Positions 17,724 to 25,893 are shown, counted from the first letter of the stretch. The stretch: 64,000 nt of DNA from Leifsonia soli (GCF_013408745.1 NZ_JACCBJ010000001.1:3348001-3412000); one strand, 5' to 3'. Translations and numbers: made by a program. The notes: generated from the letters alone by a model not told the origin.

Positions 17724-18356
17724 CTACACCGTGCCGTAAAGGCGGTCGCCGGCGTCGCCGAGGCCCGGGACGATGTAGCCGTTCTCGTTCAGGCGCTCGT
17801 CGAGAGCGCCCAGCACGATGGTCACATTGCGCCCCTCCGTCGCCTTCTCGAGAGCCTCCAGGCCCTCGGGGGCGGCCAGCAGGCAGATGGCCGTCACGTC
17901 GACGGCGTTGCGCGCGAACAGGAACTCGATCGCCGCGCCGAGCGAGCCTCCCGTTGCGAGCATCGGGTCCAGCACGAAGCACTGCCGGTCCGACAGATCC
18001 ATCGGCAGGCGCTCGGCGTAGGTGGTCGGCTCGAGCGTCTCCTCGTTGCGCACCATCCCGAGGAAGCCGACCTCGGCCGTCGGCATGAGCCGCACCATCC
18101 CCTCGAGCATCCCGAGACCTGCGCGCAGGATCGGGACGACGAGCGGGCGCGGCTCGCTCAGGGCGACACCCATCGTGGTCGTAACCGGGGTCTGGATCTC
18201 GACGGGCTGCACGCGCACACCGCGCGTCGCCTCGTAGGCGAGCAGGGTGACGAGCTCCTCGGTGAGCTGACGGAACACCGGCGAGGGCGTCCGCTTGTCG
18301 CGGAGCACCGTCAGCTTGTGGGTGATGAGGGGGTGGTCCGCAACGTGCACTCGCAT
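17724..18356 (-). CDS. upp: Uracil phosphoribosyltransferase
   Basis: A 210-residue pyrimidine-salvage enzyme that makes UMP from uracil and PRPP in the cytoplasm. Family length and order are normal: [20 protein letters not shown] at the N-terminus, the [15 protein letters not shown] block, the PRPP-loop region [16 protein letters not shown] and a C-terminal [20 protein letters not shown] uracil-binding end. A TAGCCT hexamer lies seven bases before the ATG. The divergent neighbour is tadA, a common arrangement in this group. Confidence 0.97.
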   Translation of the reverse strand: MRVHVADHPLITHKLTVLRDKRTPSPVFRQLTEELVTLLAYEATRGVRVQPVEIQTPVTTTMGVALSEPRPLVVPILRAGLGMLEGMVRLMPTAEVGFLGMVRNEETLEPTTYAERLPMDLSDRQCFVLDPMLATGGSLGAAIEFLFARNAVDVTAICLLAAPEGLEALEKATEGRNVTIVLGALDERLNENGYIVPGLGDAGDRLYGTV

Positions 18357-18363
18357 AGGCTCA

Positions 18364-18369
18364 AGGCTA
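18364..18369 (-). promoter_or_regulatory. -10-like TAGCCT before upp
   Basis: On the minus strand TAGCCT is followed by seven bases and the upp ATG, indicating a leaderless or near-leaderless transcript. Confidence 0.45.
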
Positions 18370-18399
18370 GCCGAACCCCCGAACCCCGAGAGGACCGCC

Positions 18400-18867
18400 G
18401 TGAGCCTGCCGGTGCCCGCCGACTACGAGCAGTGGATGCGCCGAGCGCTCGCCGACGCCCGGCTCGCATTCGACACGGGCGATGTGCCGGTGGCCGCCCT
18501 CGTGCTTGACGAGAACGGCGAGGTCATCGGGACGGGCCGCAATGAGCGCGAGCTCCGGCACGATCCGACGGCGCACGCCGAGGTGCTGGCACTGCGGGAG
18601 GCGGCGGCGACGCGTGACGACTGGCACCTGGAGGGGTGCACGCTCGTCGTCACCCTGGAGCCCTGCGTGATGTGCGCGGGCGCGGTGCTCGCTGCGCGCA
18701 TCCCCACGGTCGTGTTCGGCGCGTGGGACGAGAAGGCCGGCGCCGCGGGGTCGGTGTACGACGTCCTTCGCGACCGCCGGCTGAACCATCGCGTCGAGGT
18801 GTTCGCGGGAGTGCTCGCAGAGGAGTGCGGCGAGGTGCTTCTCGACTTCTTCCGGGCGAAGCGCTGA
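18400..18867 (+). CDS. tadA: tRNA-specific adenosine deaminase
   Basis: A 155-residue zinc deaminase that converts the wobble adenosine of tRNA-Arg(ACG) to inosine. The zinc and proton-shuttle motif is His59-Ala-Glu61 and the second motif is Pro88-Cys89-Val-Met-Cys92 with AGA following. The last helix ([15 protein letters not shown]) is typical of TadA. The GTG start has a GAGAGG site nearby. It is divergent from upp and ends five bases before the convergent amidotransferase gene. Confidence 0.93.
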   Translation: MSLPVPADYEQWMRRALADARLAFDTGDVPVAALVLDENGEVIGTGRNERELRHDPTAHAEVLALREAAATRDDWHLEGCTLVVTLEPCVMCAGAVLAARIPTVVFGAWDEKAGAAGSVYDVLRDRRLNHRVEVFAGVLAEECGEVLLDFFRAKR

Positions 18868-18871
18868 GGCC

Positions 18872-19573
18872 TCAGGCGGGAAGGCGCTCCAGCCACTCGG
18901 AGAACGCTGCGCGCGACGCCTCCTGCATCCGCGCCGAGTAGGCCTCCCGGTCGCGGCGGAGCGCCTCGGGGTCGATGGCCAGCTCATCCAGCTCGTTGTA
19001 CCCGTCCGCGACCCACGCCTCGTGCATCTCGTCGGTCACCTCGGGGTGGAACTGCACGGCCAGCGCGAAGTCGCCGATCGCGAAGGCCTCGTTCGAGTAG
19101 TCGCTGGAGGACGCCAGCAGCGTCGCCTCCTCGGGCAGCTCGAAGGTGTCGCCGTGCCACTCCACCACGGGGACGCCCGTGAAGTGGCGGATCGGCGAGC
19201 CCGCGCCGGCCTCCGTCGGCTCGACCCGGCGGTAACCGATCTGGGTGGTGTCGCCCTTGTAGACGCGCTCGCCGAGCGCGCCGGCCATGAGCTGCGCTCC
19301 GAGGCACACGCCGAGCACAGGACGCTCGGCGCCGATGCGCGCCCGCAGCAGCTGCTTCTCCTGCTCCAGGAAGGGGAACTCGTCGGTCTGGTACGCGCCC
19401 ATCTCTCCGCCGAGGACGACGACGAGGTCGGCCTCCGCCGGGTCGATCGCCGAGACGTCCTCGGTGGTCGCATCCACGATCCGCAGGTCGTACCCGTGCT
19501 CGGTGAGCACCGGGCCGATGTTGCCGAGATGGATGCTGGGGTCGTGCTGCAGGATGACGGCTGTGCGGGTCAC
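18872..19573 (-). CDS. Class I glutamine amidotransferase-like protein
   Basis: A 233-residue GATase1-fold protein of the GMP-synthase-like stand-alone type. The nucleophile elbow is VLGVCLGAQLMAG and the partner His is in AVQFHPEV; VVVLGGEMGAYQTDEFPFL is the oxyanion-side block. The start is a GTG that overlaps the CDF gene stop by four bases (GTGA), so both are on one transcript. Such proteins are often annotated as gamma-glutamyl hydrolase or GMP-synthase-like; the physiological substrate is not known. Confidence 0.88.
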   Translation of the reverse strand: MTRTAVILQHDPSIHLGNIGPVLTEHGYDLRIVDATTEDVSAIDPAEADLVVVLGGEMGAYQTDEFPFLEQEKQLLRARIGAERPVLGVCLGAQLMAGALGERVYKGDTTQIGYRRVEPTEAGAGSPIRHFTGVPVVEWHGDTFELPEEATLLASSSDYSNEAFAIGDFALAVQFHPEVTDEMHEAWVADGYNELDELAIDPEALRRDREAYSARMQEASRAAFSEWLERLPA

Positions 19574-20532
19574 TCGAGTCCCTTGATGACGATGGTGTCG
19601 GTGGCCGGGGCGGCTTCGTTGGGGTCGACCCACACATCCGGCTCGATGTAGATGACGCGCGCGACCGGGACGGCCTCGCGGATGCGGCGCTCGACGACAT
19701 CGATCGCCGCGGCGACGTCCGCCAGGCGGTGTTCGCCGGAGAACGCGAGCTTCGCCGCGACCATCAGCTCGTCCGGGCCGAGGTAGAGGGTCTTCATGTG
19801 GATGATGCGCTCCACCTCGGGGCCGGCGGTCACCGCGGCCTCGATGGCGGCGAGGTCGACGTCGGAGGCGCCCTCGCCCACCAGCAGGCTCTTCGTCTCG
19901 ATGCCGAGTACGACCGCGACGGCGACCAGCAGGGCGCCGATGAAGAGGGTCCCGATGCCGTCCCAGACGGAGTTGCCGGTGATGATCGTGAGACCGACGC
20001 CGATCAGGGCGAAGACGAGACCGGTCAGCGCCGCCACATCCTCGAGCAGGACGACGGGGAGCTCGGGAGCCTTGGCGCGACGCACGAACTGCGGCCACGA
20101 CATCCCCTTCTTGTGCGGGCGCGACTCGTGGACCGCCGTGCGCAACGAGAAGGACTCCAGGCCGATGGCGATGAGCAGCACGAGGATCGGCAGCCAGGCG
20201 TTCTCGAGCGGATGCGGGTGGGTGAGCTTCTCGATCCCCTCGTAGATCGAGAACACGCCGCCGACCGAGAACAGGATGATGGAGACGACGAAGGCGTAGA
20301 CGTAGCGCTCGCGGCCGTACCCGAAGGGGTGCTCGCGGTCGGCCGTGCGGCGCGAGCGACGGCCGCCGAGCAGCAGCAGCAGCTGGTTGCCCGAGTCGGC
20401 CACCGAGTGCACGCCCTCCGCGAGCATCGACGACGAGCCCGAGAACGCCCACGCGATGAACTTGGTGAGGGCGATCCCCAGGTTGGCCGCGAAAGCGGCG
20501 ACGATCGCTCTGTTTCCGCCGGATGCGCTCAT
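19570..20532 (-). CDS. Cation diffusion facilitator transporter
   Basis: A 320-residue CDF protein with about six transmembrane helices and a cytoplasmic C-terminal ferredoxin-like domain. Metal-site helix residues appear in EGVHSVADSGNQ (helix 2), and helix 5 carries a possible second half-site near GNSVWDGIGTLFIG. REHPFGYGRERYVYAFV is the usual helix 2-3 loop. It would export divalent metal such as zinc or iron by proton exchange. Start 20532 is preferred to 20541, though neither has an ideal ribosome site. It is divergent from proC with only 24 bases between them. Confidence 0.9.
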   Translation of the reverse strand: MSASGGNRAIVAAFAANLGIALTKFIAWAFSGSSSMLAEGVHSVADSGNQLLLLLGGRRSRRTADREHPFGYGRERYVYAFVVSIILFSVGGVFSIYEGIEKLTHPHPLENAWLPILVLLIAIGLESFSLRTAVHESRPHKKGMSWPQFVRRAKAPELPVVLLEDVAALTGLVFALIGVGLTIITGNSVWDGIGTLFIGALLVAVAVVLGIETKSLLVGEGASDVDLAAIEAAVTAGPEVERIIHMKTLYLGPDELMVAAKLAFSGEHRLADVAAAIDVVERRIREAVPVARVIYIEPDVWVDPNEAAPATDTIVIKGLE

Positions 20533-20543
20533 GCTCCTCATCC

Positions 20544-20549
20544 TAGGAT
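20544..20549 (+). promoter_or_regulatory. -10-like TAGGAT before proC
   Basis: TAGGAT is followed by seven bases and the proC ATG at 20557, again the leaderless spacing. Confidence 0.4.
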
Positions 20550-20556
20550 GGGCCGC

Positions 20557-21402
20557 ATGGACGACGTGCAGAACGTGACCCTCCCGACGATCGCGATGTT
20601 GGGTGCCGGTTCGATGGGGCGGGCGATCCTGAGCGGCCTGCTCGCCCCCGGGGTGCAGGTCGCGGGGGTGCGGGTCACCAACAGGTCGGAGGCGCGCGCC
20701 GCAGAGCTCGCCGGGACCCCGGGAGTCACCGCGTACGCGACCGAGACGCAGGCGGATGCGAACCGGCTCGCGGTGGACGGGGCGCAGGTGGTGATCGTCG
20801 CGGTGAAGCCGGCCATGGTGCGCGACCTGCTCGCGGAGATCACCGGCTCGCTTGCGCCGGGGACCGTCGTGGTCAGCGTCGCCGCCGGGGTCAACACGGA
20901 GACGATGGAGTCGCTCCTCCCGGACTCCGTCTCGGTCGTCCGCGCCATGCCGAACACGCCGGCCGTCGTCGGCAAGGCCGTGACCGGCGTCAGCGCGGGA
21001 TCGCGCACCGACCCGGACGACCTGGAGGTCGTGCGCGCGCTGTTCGAGACCGTCGGCGAGGTGGTCGAGGTCCCGGAGTCACAGCTGGATGCGCTGAGCA
21101 CGATCTCGGGGTCCGGTCCCGCATACGTGTTCCTCCTCATCGAGGCGCTGACCGAGGCGGCCGTGCAGAAGGGCTTCACGCCGGAGCAGGCCGCCACGCT
21201 CGTGAACGGCACGTTCCTCGGCGCGTCCGAGCTGCTGGTGTCCTCGGGCGAGGACCCGGCCGAGCTGCGGCGCCGGGTGACCAGCCCGAACGGCACGACG
21301 GAGCGGGCGATCGCCGTCCTCTCCGAGGCCGACCTCCCCGCCCTCTTCGCCCGCGCGACCGACGCCGCCCTCGCGCGCGCCCGCGAACTCGCCGCCGGCT
21401 GA
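20557..21402 (+). CDS. proC: Pyrroline-5-carboxylate reductase
   Basis: A 281-residue enzyme of the last step of proline synthesis, reducing pyrroline-5-carboxylate with NADPH. The Rossmann motif is AMLGAGSMGRAI, followed by VVIVAVKP and VVVSVAAGV; the family signature is the block ISGSGPAYVFLLIEALTEAA and the end RRRVTSPNGTTERAI. ATG 20557 fits a TAGGAT hexamer seven bases upstream; an in-frame ATG at 20548 would add three residues. The gene ends 36 bases before copy 2 of the palindromic element. Confidence 0.96.
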   Translation: MDDVQNVTLPTIAMLGAGSMGRAILSGLLAPGVQVAGVRVTNRSEARAAELAGTPGVTAYATETQADANRLAVDGAQVVIVAVKPAMVRDLLAEITGSLAPGTVVVSVAAGVNTETMESLLPDSVSVVRAMPNTPAVVGKAVTGVSAGSRTDPDDLEVVRALFETVGEVVEVPESQLDALSTISGSGPAYVFLLIEALTEAAVQKGFTPEQAATLVNGTFLGASELLVSSGEDPAELRRRVTSPNGTTERAIAVLSEADLPALFARATDAALARARELAAG

Positions 21403-21437
21403 CCCTCCGCCCGCCCGCCCCTCCGCCCCCGCAAACC

Positions 21438-21511
21438 CCCGCCGTCGAGTCCGCAAAGACTTACCGCTTTTGGGGCGGATAGCGTGCAGTTATCGCGTAC
21501 TCGACCGGCGG
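21438..21511. repeat. Palindromic intergenic element, copy 2
   Basis: It begins CCCGCCGTCGAGTCCGCAAA and continues GACTTACCGCTT, then after a diverged centre CGTGCAGTT and a decayed right arm (ACTCGACCGGCGG). The order is the reverse complement of copy 1. The right arm has several changes, so the outer stem is imperfect. It separates proC from the convergent DUF559 gene and contributes that gene's last codons and stop. Confidence 0.8.
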
Positions 21512-22377
21512 AGTGCTCGGCGGACCCGCAGGGCGACCTGGTCGAAGCTGTCCGCGGCGGTCACGAAGATCACATCCCATCCCGACTCGACGAGGCGCTC
21601 CCGCCGGCCGATGTCGTTCCTGTAGGTCGTCGTGTCGGTCCGATGGTGATCGCCGAGGTACTCGATGGCGACCCGGGCCGTCGGATACGCGAGGTCGATC
21701 ATGGCTTCGACGCGTTCCCCGTCCGGCGACCGGACGACATGGTTGAGTTCAGGGGACGGCAACCCCGCATCCTCGAGAGCCAGGCGGAGGCGCGACTCCT
21801 GCGGCGACAGTGATCCGTAACGGATGCGCTCGAGCGCCTGTCTCAAGGTCGTCACACCGCGCCGTCGACCGTGGCGGCGGACGGCTGCCTCGAGGTCGGC
21901 GCGGACCAACGGCGGCGGATGCTGCGAGTACGGCTCATCGCCCGTGATCAGGAAATCCCCGATGGCGACCAGGTCGGGGAGCCGTAGCCGAGTGCTCAGC
22001 TGGGCCCACGTGTCCTGCGCGGCGATCACCCGGAGTCCGTCGACCATGACCCACCGATGCTCGTGGGGCGTGAGCTGGTGCGAGACGATCCCCCGCAGAC
22101 GTGGCGGGCGCGTCGGCTCGAACACGGAGATCTCCACCTCCGTGGGTTCGGCCCAGCTCGGCAGCGGCATCCCGTGAATCATGGCGGCCGAGCGGTGGCT
22201 GAACAGGGCCGCGCTGGGCAGGATGACCGCCGCCGCGTGACAGAGGGCGATATGACCCTCCGGCTCAGAGGCCGACCGCATCCCGAAGAAAGGTCGATGC
22301 AGCTTCTGCCCGTATACCGTGCGCCACGAGACACCGTCGCGCAGCAGCTCGCTCGTGCGGGCCCCGTTCTCGTCCAT
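21490..22377 (-). CDS. DUF559-type endonuclease-like protein
   Basis: A 295-residue protein. The C-terminal ~90 residues show the DUF559/Vsr-like nuclease pattern: ARVAIEYLGDHHRTDTTTYRND, then RRERLVESGWDVIFVTAAD. The N-terminal part (HAAAVILPSAALFSHRSAAM, VEISVFEPTRPPRL, GLRVIAAQDTWAQL) matches the AbiEi-like domain often fused to it in actinobacteria. Its role is unknown; it is often called a type IV toxin-antitoxin-like or hypothetical protein. I chose ATG 22377; an open extension runs to 22431, into copy 3 of the repeat. The last six codons and the stop lie in copy 2. Confidence 0.8.
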   Translation of the reverse strand: MDENGARTSELLRDGVSWRTVYGQKLHRPFFGMRSASEPEGHIALCHAAAVILPSAALFSHRSAAMIHGMPLPSWAEPTEVEISVFEPTRPPRLRGIVSHQLTPHEHRWVMVDGLRVIAAQDTWAQLSTRLRLPDLVAIGDFLITGDEPYSQHPPPLVRADLEAAVRRHGRRRGVTTLRQALERIRYGSLSPQESRLRLALEDAGLPSPELNHVVRSPDGERVEAMIDLAYPTARVAIEYLGDHHRTDTTTYRNDIGRRERLVESGWDVIFVTAADSFDQVALRVRRALRRSSTR

Positions 22378-22426
22378 CCCTCTACCCAAGCGCCTCCCGC
22401 GTGCACCCGACCGCTTATCCACAGCC

Positions 22427-22500
22427 CCCACCGTCGAGTCCGCAAACTTTGCACGCTTGGGGGCACCGAAGCGTGCAAAGTTTGCGGACTCGACGGTGGG
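22427..22500. repeat. Palindromic intergenic element, copy 3 (perfect 32-bp stem)
   Basis: The left arm 22427-22458 begins CCCACCGTCGAGTCCGCAAA and ends ACGCTT; the right arm 22469-22500 is its exact complement, with a ten-base loop. The outer 18 bases are the same as in copy 1, while the inner part (CTTTGCACGCTT) differs. It lies between two genes of the same orientation, downstream of the K+ uptake pair, and would be a very stable hairpin in RNA. Confidence 0.92.
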
Positions 22501-22525
22501 CGGAGAGGAGGGAGGAGGGAGGGGG

Positions 22526-23197
22526 TCAGGCCTCGAGGGCGGCGAAGCGCTCGATGTCGGCGGACGCGCCGGAGACGATGACGAGGTCGTGGTCGGAGAC
22601 CACGGTGTCCGGAGTCGCGTAGGTGAACGGCTTTCCCGGGCTCTTCACGCCGACGACGGTGATGTTGTACTTCGAGCGGACACCGGACTCGCCGAGGCGC
22701 AGACCCCGGATCGGCTTCGGCGGGTACATCTTGACCAGGGCGAAGTCGTCGTCGAACTCGATGAAGTCGAGCATCCGTCCGGACACGAGATGCGCCGCGC
22801 GCTCGCCCGCCTCCGCCTCCGGGTAGATCACGTGGTTGGCGCCGATCCGCTCCAGGATCTTGCCATGCGACTTCGAGATCGCCTTCGCCCAGATCTGCGG
22901 CACCTTGAGGTCGACGAGGTTCGCCGTGATCAGCACGCTCGCCTCGATCGACGATCCGACGGCGACGACGCCGATCGAGAAGTCCTCAGCGCCGATCTGC
23001 CGCAGCGTCTCGATCGAGCGCGCGTCGGCCTGCACGGTGTGGGTGACGCGGTCCGCCCACTTCTGGACGAGGTTCGCGTCCGTGTCGATGGCGAGCACCT
23101 CGCGCCCGAGGCGGTCCAGCTGCCCGGCGGTCGCCGCGCCGAACCGGCCGAGTCCGATGACGAGGACGGGCGCGTTGTGTCTGATCCGGTCAACCAA
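22526..23197 (-). CDS. Potassium uptake regulator, TrkA/KtrA family
   Basis: A 223-residue cytoplasmic gating subunit. The RCK-N domain has LVIGLGRFGAATAGQL, with an Asp at the end of strand 2 for NAD or ATP binding, and the C-terminal ~80 residues form the RCK-C domain (RGLRLGESGVRSKYNITVVG). It would control the membrane subunit encoded just upstream, which it overlaps by eight bases. Copy 3 of the palindromic element lies 26 bases past the stop. Confidence 0.93.
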   Translation of the reverse strand: MVDRIRHNAPVLVIGLGRFGAATAGQLDRLGREVLAIDTDANLVQKWADRVTHTVQADARSIETLRQIGAEDFSIGVVAVGSSIEASVLITANLVDLKVPQIWAKAISKSHGKILERIGANHVIYPEAEAGERAAHLVSGRMLDFIEFDDDFALVKMYPPKPIRGLRLGESGVRSKYNITVVGVKSPGKPFTYATPDTVVSDHDLVIVSGASADIERFAALEA

Positions 23198-24629
23198 CGA
23201 GCGGCCTCTCCTCCGGGTTGTGGTACAGCTGGCGCCGCTGGCTCTGGGCCAGCGCCGCGGCGAGAGTCACTGTACCAACGCGCCCGCAGAACATCGTCGC
23301 GGCCAGGACGTAGACGCCCGCGTCCGGCAGCCGCTCGGTCAGACCGGTCGACAGACCGCAGGTGGCGAATGCGGAGATCACGTCGAACAGCACGTGGTCG
23401 AGGGGCGCCTTGGTGATCTGCAGGATGAGGATGCTGGACACCGCGACGATCGTCGCCCCCCAGAGCGCGACGGCGACCGACAGCCGCAGGACGTCGATGG
23501 GGATCCGGCGGCGGAACGCATCCATCGACTCCACACCGCGCGCCTCGGCGAACGCGGCCAGGAAGAGGACGGCCAGCGTGGTGACCTTGATGCCGCCGGC
23601 GGTGGATGCCGACCCGCCTCCGATGAACATCAGCATGTCGGTGACGAGCAGGCTCGACCCGTGCAGGTCGTCGATGGGGATGGTCGAGAAGCCTCCCGAC
23701 CGCGCCATGGTCGACAGGAAGAACGACTGGAAGACGGTGTGCCCGGCGTCCAGGCTGCCGAACGTCTTCGGGTTGTCGTACTCCAAGACGATATAGAGCA
23801 CGGCCCCGGCGACGAGCAGGATGACCGAGGTCAGCAGCGTCAGCTTGACGTGGATGGACCAGCGCCGTCGATTCTGACGCAGATTGGAGGCGATGGCCAG
23901 GATGACCGGGAACCCGATCGCGCCGAGGAACACGCCGATCATCAGCGCGCCGAGGAACCAGTAGTCGGTCGCGAAGGCGTCGATCCCCTCCCGGTTGGGC
24001 GTGAATCCGGTGTTCGTGAACGCCATCGCCGAGTAGTACACGGACTCCCACGCGGCCGTGCCGACGTCGATGCCGGCGATCAGCATCCGCGGGAAGAGCA
24101 GCAGGGCGACACCGCCCTCGATGACGACCATGCTGATCGCGACGGTGGTGAGCAACTTTCCGACGTCTCCGAGACGCACCGCCTGGCCTTCGGCGACCGG
24201 GCCGCCGTGGACGCGGAGCGGGTTGCTGTCGCTGGCGGCCATCAGCTTCGCGCGGAGGCCGAGCTTGCGCGAGATGACGAGCCCGAGGATGGAGGCCATG
24301 GTCAGGACGCCGACGGCGCCCACCTGCACGCCGATGTAGACGAGCAGGTGTCCGAACACCGACCAGTGCGTCGCCATGTCGACGGTCGAGAGCCCGGTGA
24401 CGCAGATCACCGAGACCGCGGTGAACAGGGAGTCGGCGAGCGGCGTCCACCGCCCGTTCGACGACGAGATCGGCAGCGAGAACAGCAGTGTGAAGACGAG
24501 GATCAGCAGGGCGAACACGAGGATCGCGAACCGCGAGGGGCTGCGGGCCGCGAACTCGTTGACGGCGGCTCGGATGCGCCCGGCCGGGGACCTGGGCCGT
24601 CCGGGGACCGCCCGGGTGGTGGCGCTCAT
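23190..24629 (-). CDS. Potassium uptake membrane protein, TrkH/KtrB family
   Basis: A 479-residue membrane protein with eight core helices and four pore loops of the TrkH/KtrB type. Selectivity-filter glycines appear in loops such as VICVTGLSTVD, FTNTGFTP, ARSGGFSTIPI and FATCGLSTGL. Start 24629 has GAAGGACGAG immediately upstream. With the RCK protein it forms a complete Ktr-type K+ uptake system, probably Na+-dependent in this family. It is divergent from the ArsR gene. Confidence 0.94.
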   Translation of the reverse strand: MSATTRAVPGRPRSPAGRIRAAVNEFAARSPSRFAILVFALLILVFTLLFSLPISSSNGRWTPLADSLFTAVSVICVTGLSTVDMATHWSVFGHLLVYIGVQVGAVGVLTMASILGLVISRKLGLRAKLMAASDSNPLRVHGGPVAEGQAVRLGDVGKLLTTVAISMVVIEGGVALLLFPRMLIAGIDVGTAAWESVYYSAMAFTNTGFTPNREGIDAFATDYWFLGALMIGVFLGAIGFPVILAIASNLRQNRRRWSIHVKLTLLTSVILLVAGAVLYIVLEYDNPKTFGSLDAGHTVFQSFFLSTMARSGGFSTIPIDDLHGSSLLVTDMLMFIGGGSASTAGGIKVTTLAVLFLAAFAEARGVESMDAFRRRIPIDVLRLSVAVALWGATIVAVSSILILQITKAPLDHVLFDVISAFATCGLSTGLTERLPDAGVYVLAATMFCGRVGTVTLAAALAQSQRRQLYHNPEERPLVG

Positions 24630-24698
24630 GTCTCGTCCTTCCCGTCGTCTTCGGCTGTCGGGCGGGCTTCGGACATGGTACTGCGTCGGGGGAATGGC

Positions 24699-24704
24699 TA
24701 GCCT
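24699..24704 (+). promoter_or_regulatory. -10-like TAGCCT, leaderless geometry
   Basis: TAGCCT, six bases, then ATG 24711. Confidence 0.45.
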
Positions 24705-24710
24705 GGGGAC

Positions 24711-25136
24711 ATGGCCGACATCTTCGACGTGATCGCCGATCCGACGCGGCGCGACATTCTGCGCGTACTGCTCGATCGCAATACGGACACGGCGCATTCC
24801 GTGGGCGAGATATCCGTGTCCGAGATCGTCGCGACGCTCGAGCTGAGCCAGCCGACGGTGTCGAAGCACCTCAAGGTGCTGCGCGAGGCGGGCCTCGTGT
24901 CCGTCCGCGAGGAGGGCCAGCACCGCTATTACCGTCTGGATGCCGGTCCGCTGGTGGCGGTCGAGGACTGGATCATTCCGTTCACGGCATCCGACGAGGA
25001 CATGGAGCTGAGCGTCCGGCTGGCGGAGGAGACGCGCGAGTTCGCGAGCACGGTTGGCAAGGTGCTCGCCGACACGCGTCATCGGGTCTCGTCGGCGACC
25101 GAGCGCGTGACGCCGAAGAAGTGGCGCAAGGACTGA
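24711..25136 (+). CDS. ArsR-family transcriptional regulator
   Basis: A 141-residue winged-helix repressor. The N-terminal MADIFDVIADPTRRDILRVL is the family opening, the recognition helix is LELSQPTVSKHLKVLREAGL and the wing is VREEGQHRYYRLD. No CxC metal motif is visible, so it is probably not a metal sensor. The C-terminal ~50 residues are a helical tail (EETREFASTVGKVLADTRHR). A TAGCCT hexamer lies six bases upstream of the ATG. Close homologues are common next to the HTH protein and bS22 genes found downstream. Confidence 0.9.
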   Translation: MADIFDVIADPTRRDILRVLLDRNTDTAHSVGEISVSEIVATLELSQPTVSKHLKVLREAGLVSVREEGQHRYYRLDAGPLVAVEDWIIPFTASDEDMELSVRLAEETREFASTVGKVLADTRHRVSSATERVTPKKWRKD

Positions 25137-25177
25137 CCCTCCGCGAGTACGATGTCCGGAAAGGGGAGGACGGGCTC

Positions 25178-25390
25178 ATGGCACACGATCTGAGAGACGT
25201 GCGCTTCCTGACGGTCGCCGAGGTGGCCGACATGATGCGCGTGTCCCGCATGACCGTGTACCGGCTCGTCCATTCGGGCGAACTGCCCGCCATCCGCTTC
25301 GGCCGATCGTTCCGTGTACCGGAGTCCGCGGTCGACCAGCTGTTGCAAGCCGCGACGTTCCGAGAGGGCGGCGTCGCGGACTCTGCGTGA
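25178..25390 (+). CDS. Small helix-turn-helix (excisionase/BldC-like) protein
   Basis: A 70-residue DNA-binding protein with one MerR-like winged helix: RFLTVAEVADMMRVSRMTVY, then LVHSGELPAIRFGRSFRVPE. An AAGGGGAGGA site lies upstream. The domain is shared by excisionases, BldC-like regulators and phage proteins; no phage genes are near, and the arrangement directly before bS22 suggests a chromosomal housekeeping regulator. Confidence 0.88.
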   Translation: MAHDLRDVRFLTVAEVADMMRVSRMTVYRLVHSGELPAIRFGRSFRVPESAVDQLLQAATFREGGVADSA

Positions 25391-25460
25391 CGTCAGGTAG
25401 ACTGGCTGCTCGTGTCGCCGCGCGCCCCGCGGCATGCCCCCGATTCTTTGTGAGGTCCAC

Positions 25461-25559
25461 GTGGGTTCCGTTATCAAGAAGCGTCGCAAGCGTATGGCGA
25501 AGAAGAAGCACCGCAAGCTTCTTCGCAAGACGCGCCACCAGCGTCGCAACAAGAAGTAG
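25461..25559 (+). CDS. Small-subunit ribosomal protein bS22 (AURKAIP1/COX24 domain)
   Basis: A 32-residue, extremely basic peptide: GTG start, MGSVIKKRRKRMAKKKHRKL followed by LRKTRHQRRNKK. It matches the mycobacterial ribosomal protein bS22 almost throughout, and the AURKAIP1/COX24 domain of mitochondria. In mycobacterial ribosomes bS22 binds 16S rRNA near the decoding region. It is shorter than most gene-finder limits. A good terminator follows 19 bases after the stop. Confidence 0.92.
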   Translation: MGSVIKKRRKRMAKKKHRKLLRKTRHQRRNKK

Positions 25560-25578
25560 ACCTCGAGTCTGCGGCTCC

Positions 25579-25609
25579 AAGCGTCGGTCCGTCCGGTCCG
25601 GCGCTTTTT
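25579..25609 (+). terminator. Rho-independent terminator after bS22
   Basis: AAGCGTCGG at 25579-25587 pairs with CCGGCGCTT at 25598-25606 (one G-U pair), followed by a run of T. It is the most classical terminator in the window. Confidence 0.8.
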
Positions 25610-25617
25610 GCTGCGTC

Positions 25618-25623
25618 TAGAGT
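25618..25623 (+). promoter_or_regulatory. -10-like TAGAGT, leaderless geometry
   Basis: TAGAGT, six bases, then GTG 25630. Confidence 0.45.
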
Positions 25624-25629
25624 GGATTC

Positions 25630-25893
25630 GTGTCCACCGTCTCCCTGACTCTCATCGGCAAGCCCGGATGCCATCTGTGCGATGACGCGCGGGAGGCCGT
25701 CCACGCGGTCATCGATCAGCTGCCGGACGGCTCCCCCGAGGTCACGGTCGAGGAGCGCGACATCCTGCAGGACGCCGAGCTCCACGAGAAGTACGTGGAG
25801 GAGATCCCCGTCGTGCTCATCGATGGACGCGTCCACACCTACTGGCGGGTCGACCCGGCACGCCTGCGCACCGCACTCCTGGAGGCCGAATGA
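25630..25893 (+). CDS. Glutaredoxin-like (DUF836) protein
   Basis: An 87-residue thioredoxin-fold protein with the redox motif CHLC at residues ~14-17 (GKPGCHLCDDAREAV), a cis-Pro in EEIPVVLIDG and a short C-terminal helix. Small single-domain glutaredoxin-like proteins of this type are widespread in actinobacteria; a thiol-disulfide role is likely but the partner is unknown. The GTG start fits a leaderless transcript. It overlaps the next gene by four bases. Confidence 0.88.
   Translation: MSTVSLTLIGKPGCHLCDDAREAVHAVIDQLPDGSPEVTVEERDILQDAELHEKYVEEIPVVLIDGRVHTYWRVDPARLRTALLEAE

Noticed and set aside
16501..22500. The palindromes as CRISPR or insertion sequence ends
   Set aside because: They are thousands of bases apart, lack regular spacing, and no transposase lies between them; the genes between are housekeeping.
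22836..24701. A 621-codon plus-strand frame opposite the TrkH/KtrB gene
   Set aside because: The minus-strand protein shows pore loops and eight helices; the plus frame is charged low-complexity sequence.
25178..25390. The small HTH gene as a phage excisionase
   Set aside because: No integrase, attachment-site repeat or phage gene is nearby, and it sits in a housekeeping neighbourhood directly before bS22.
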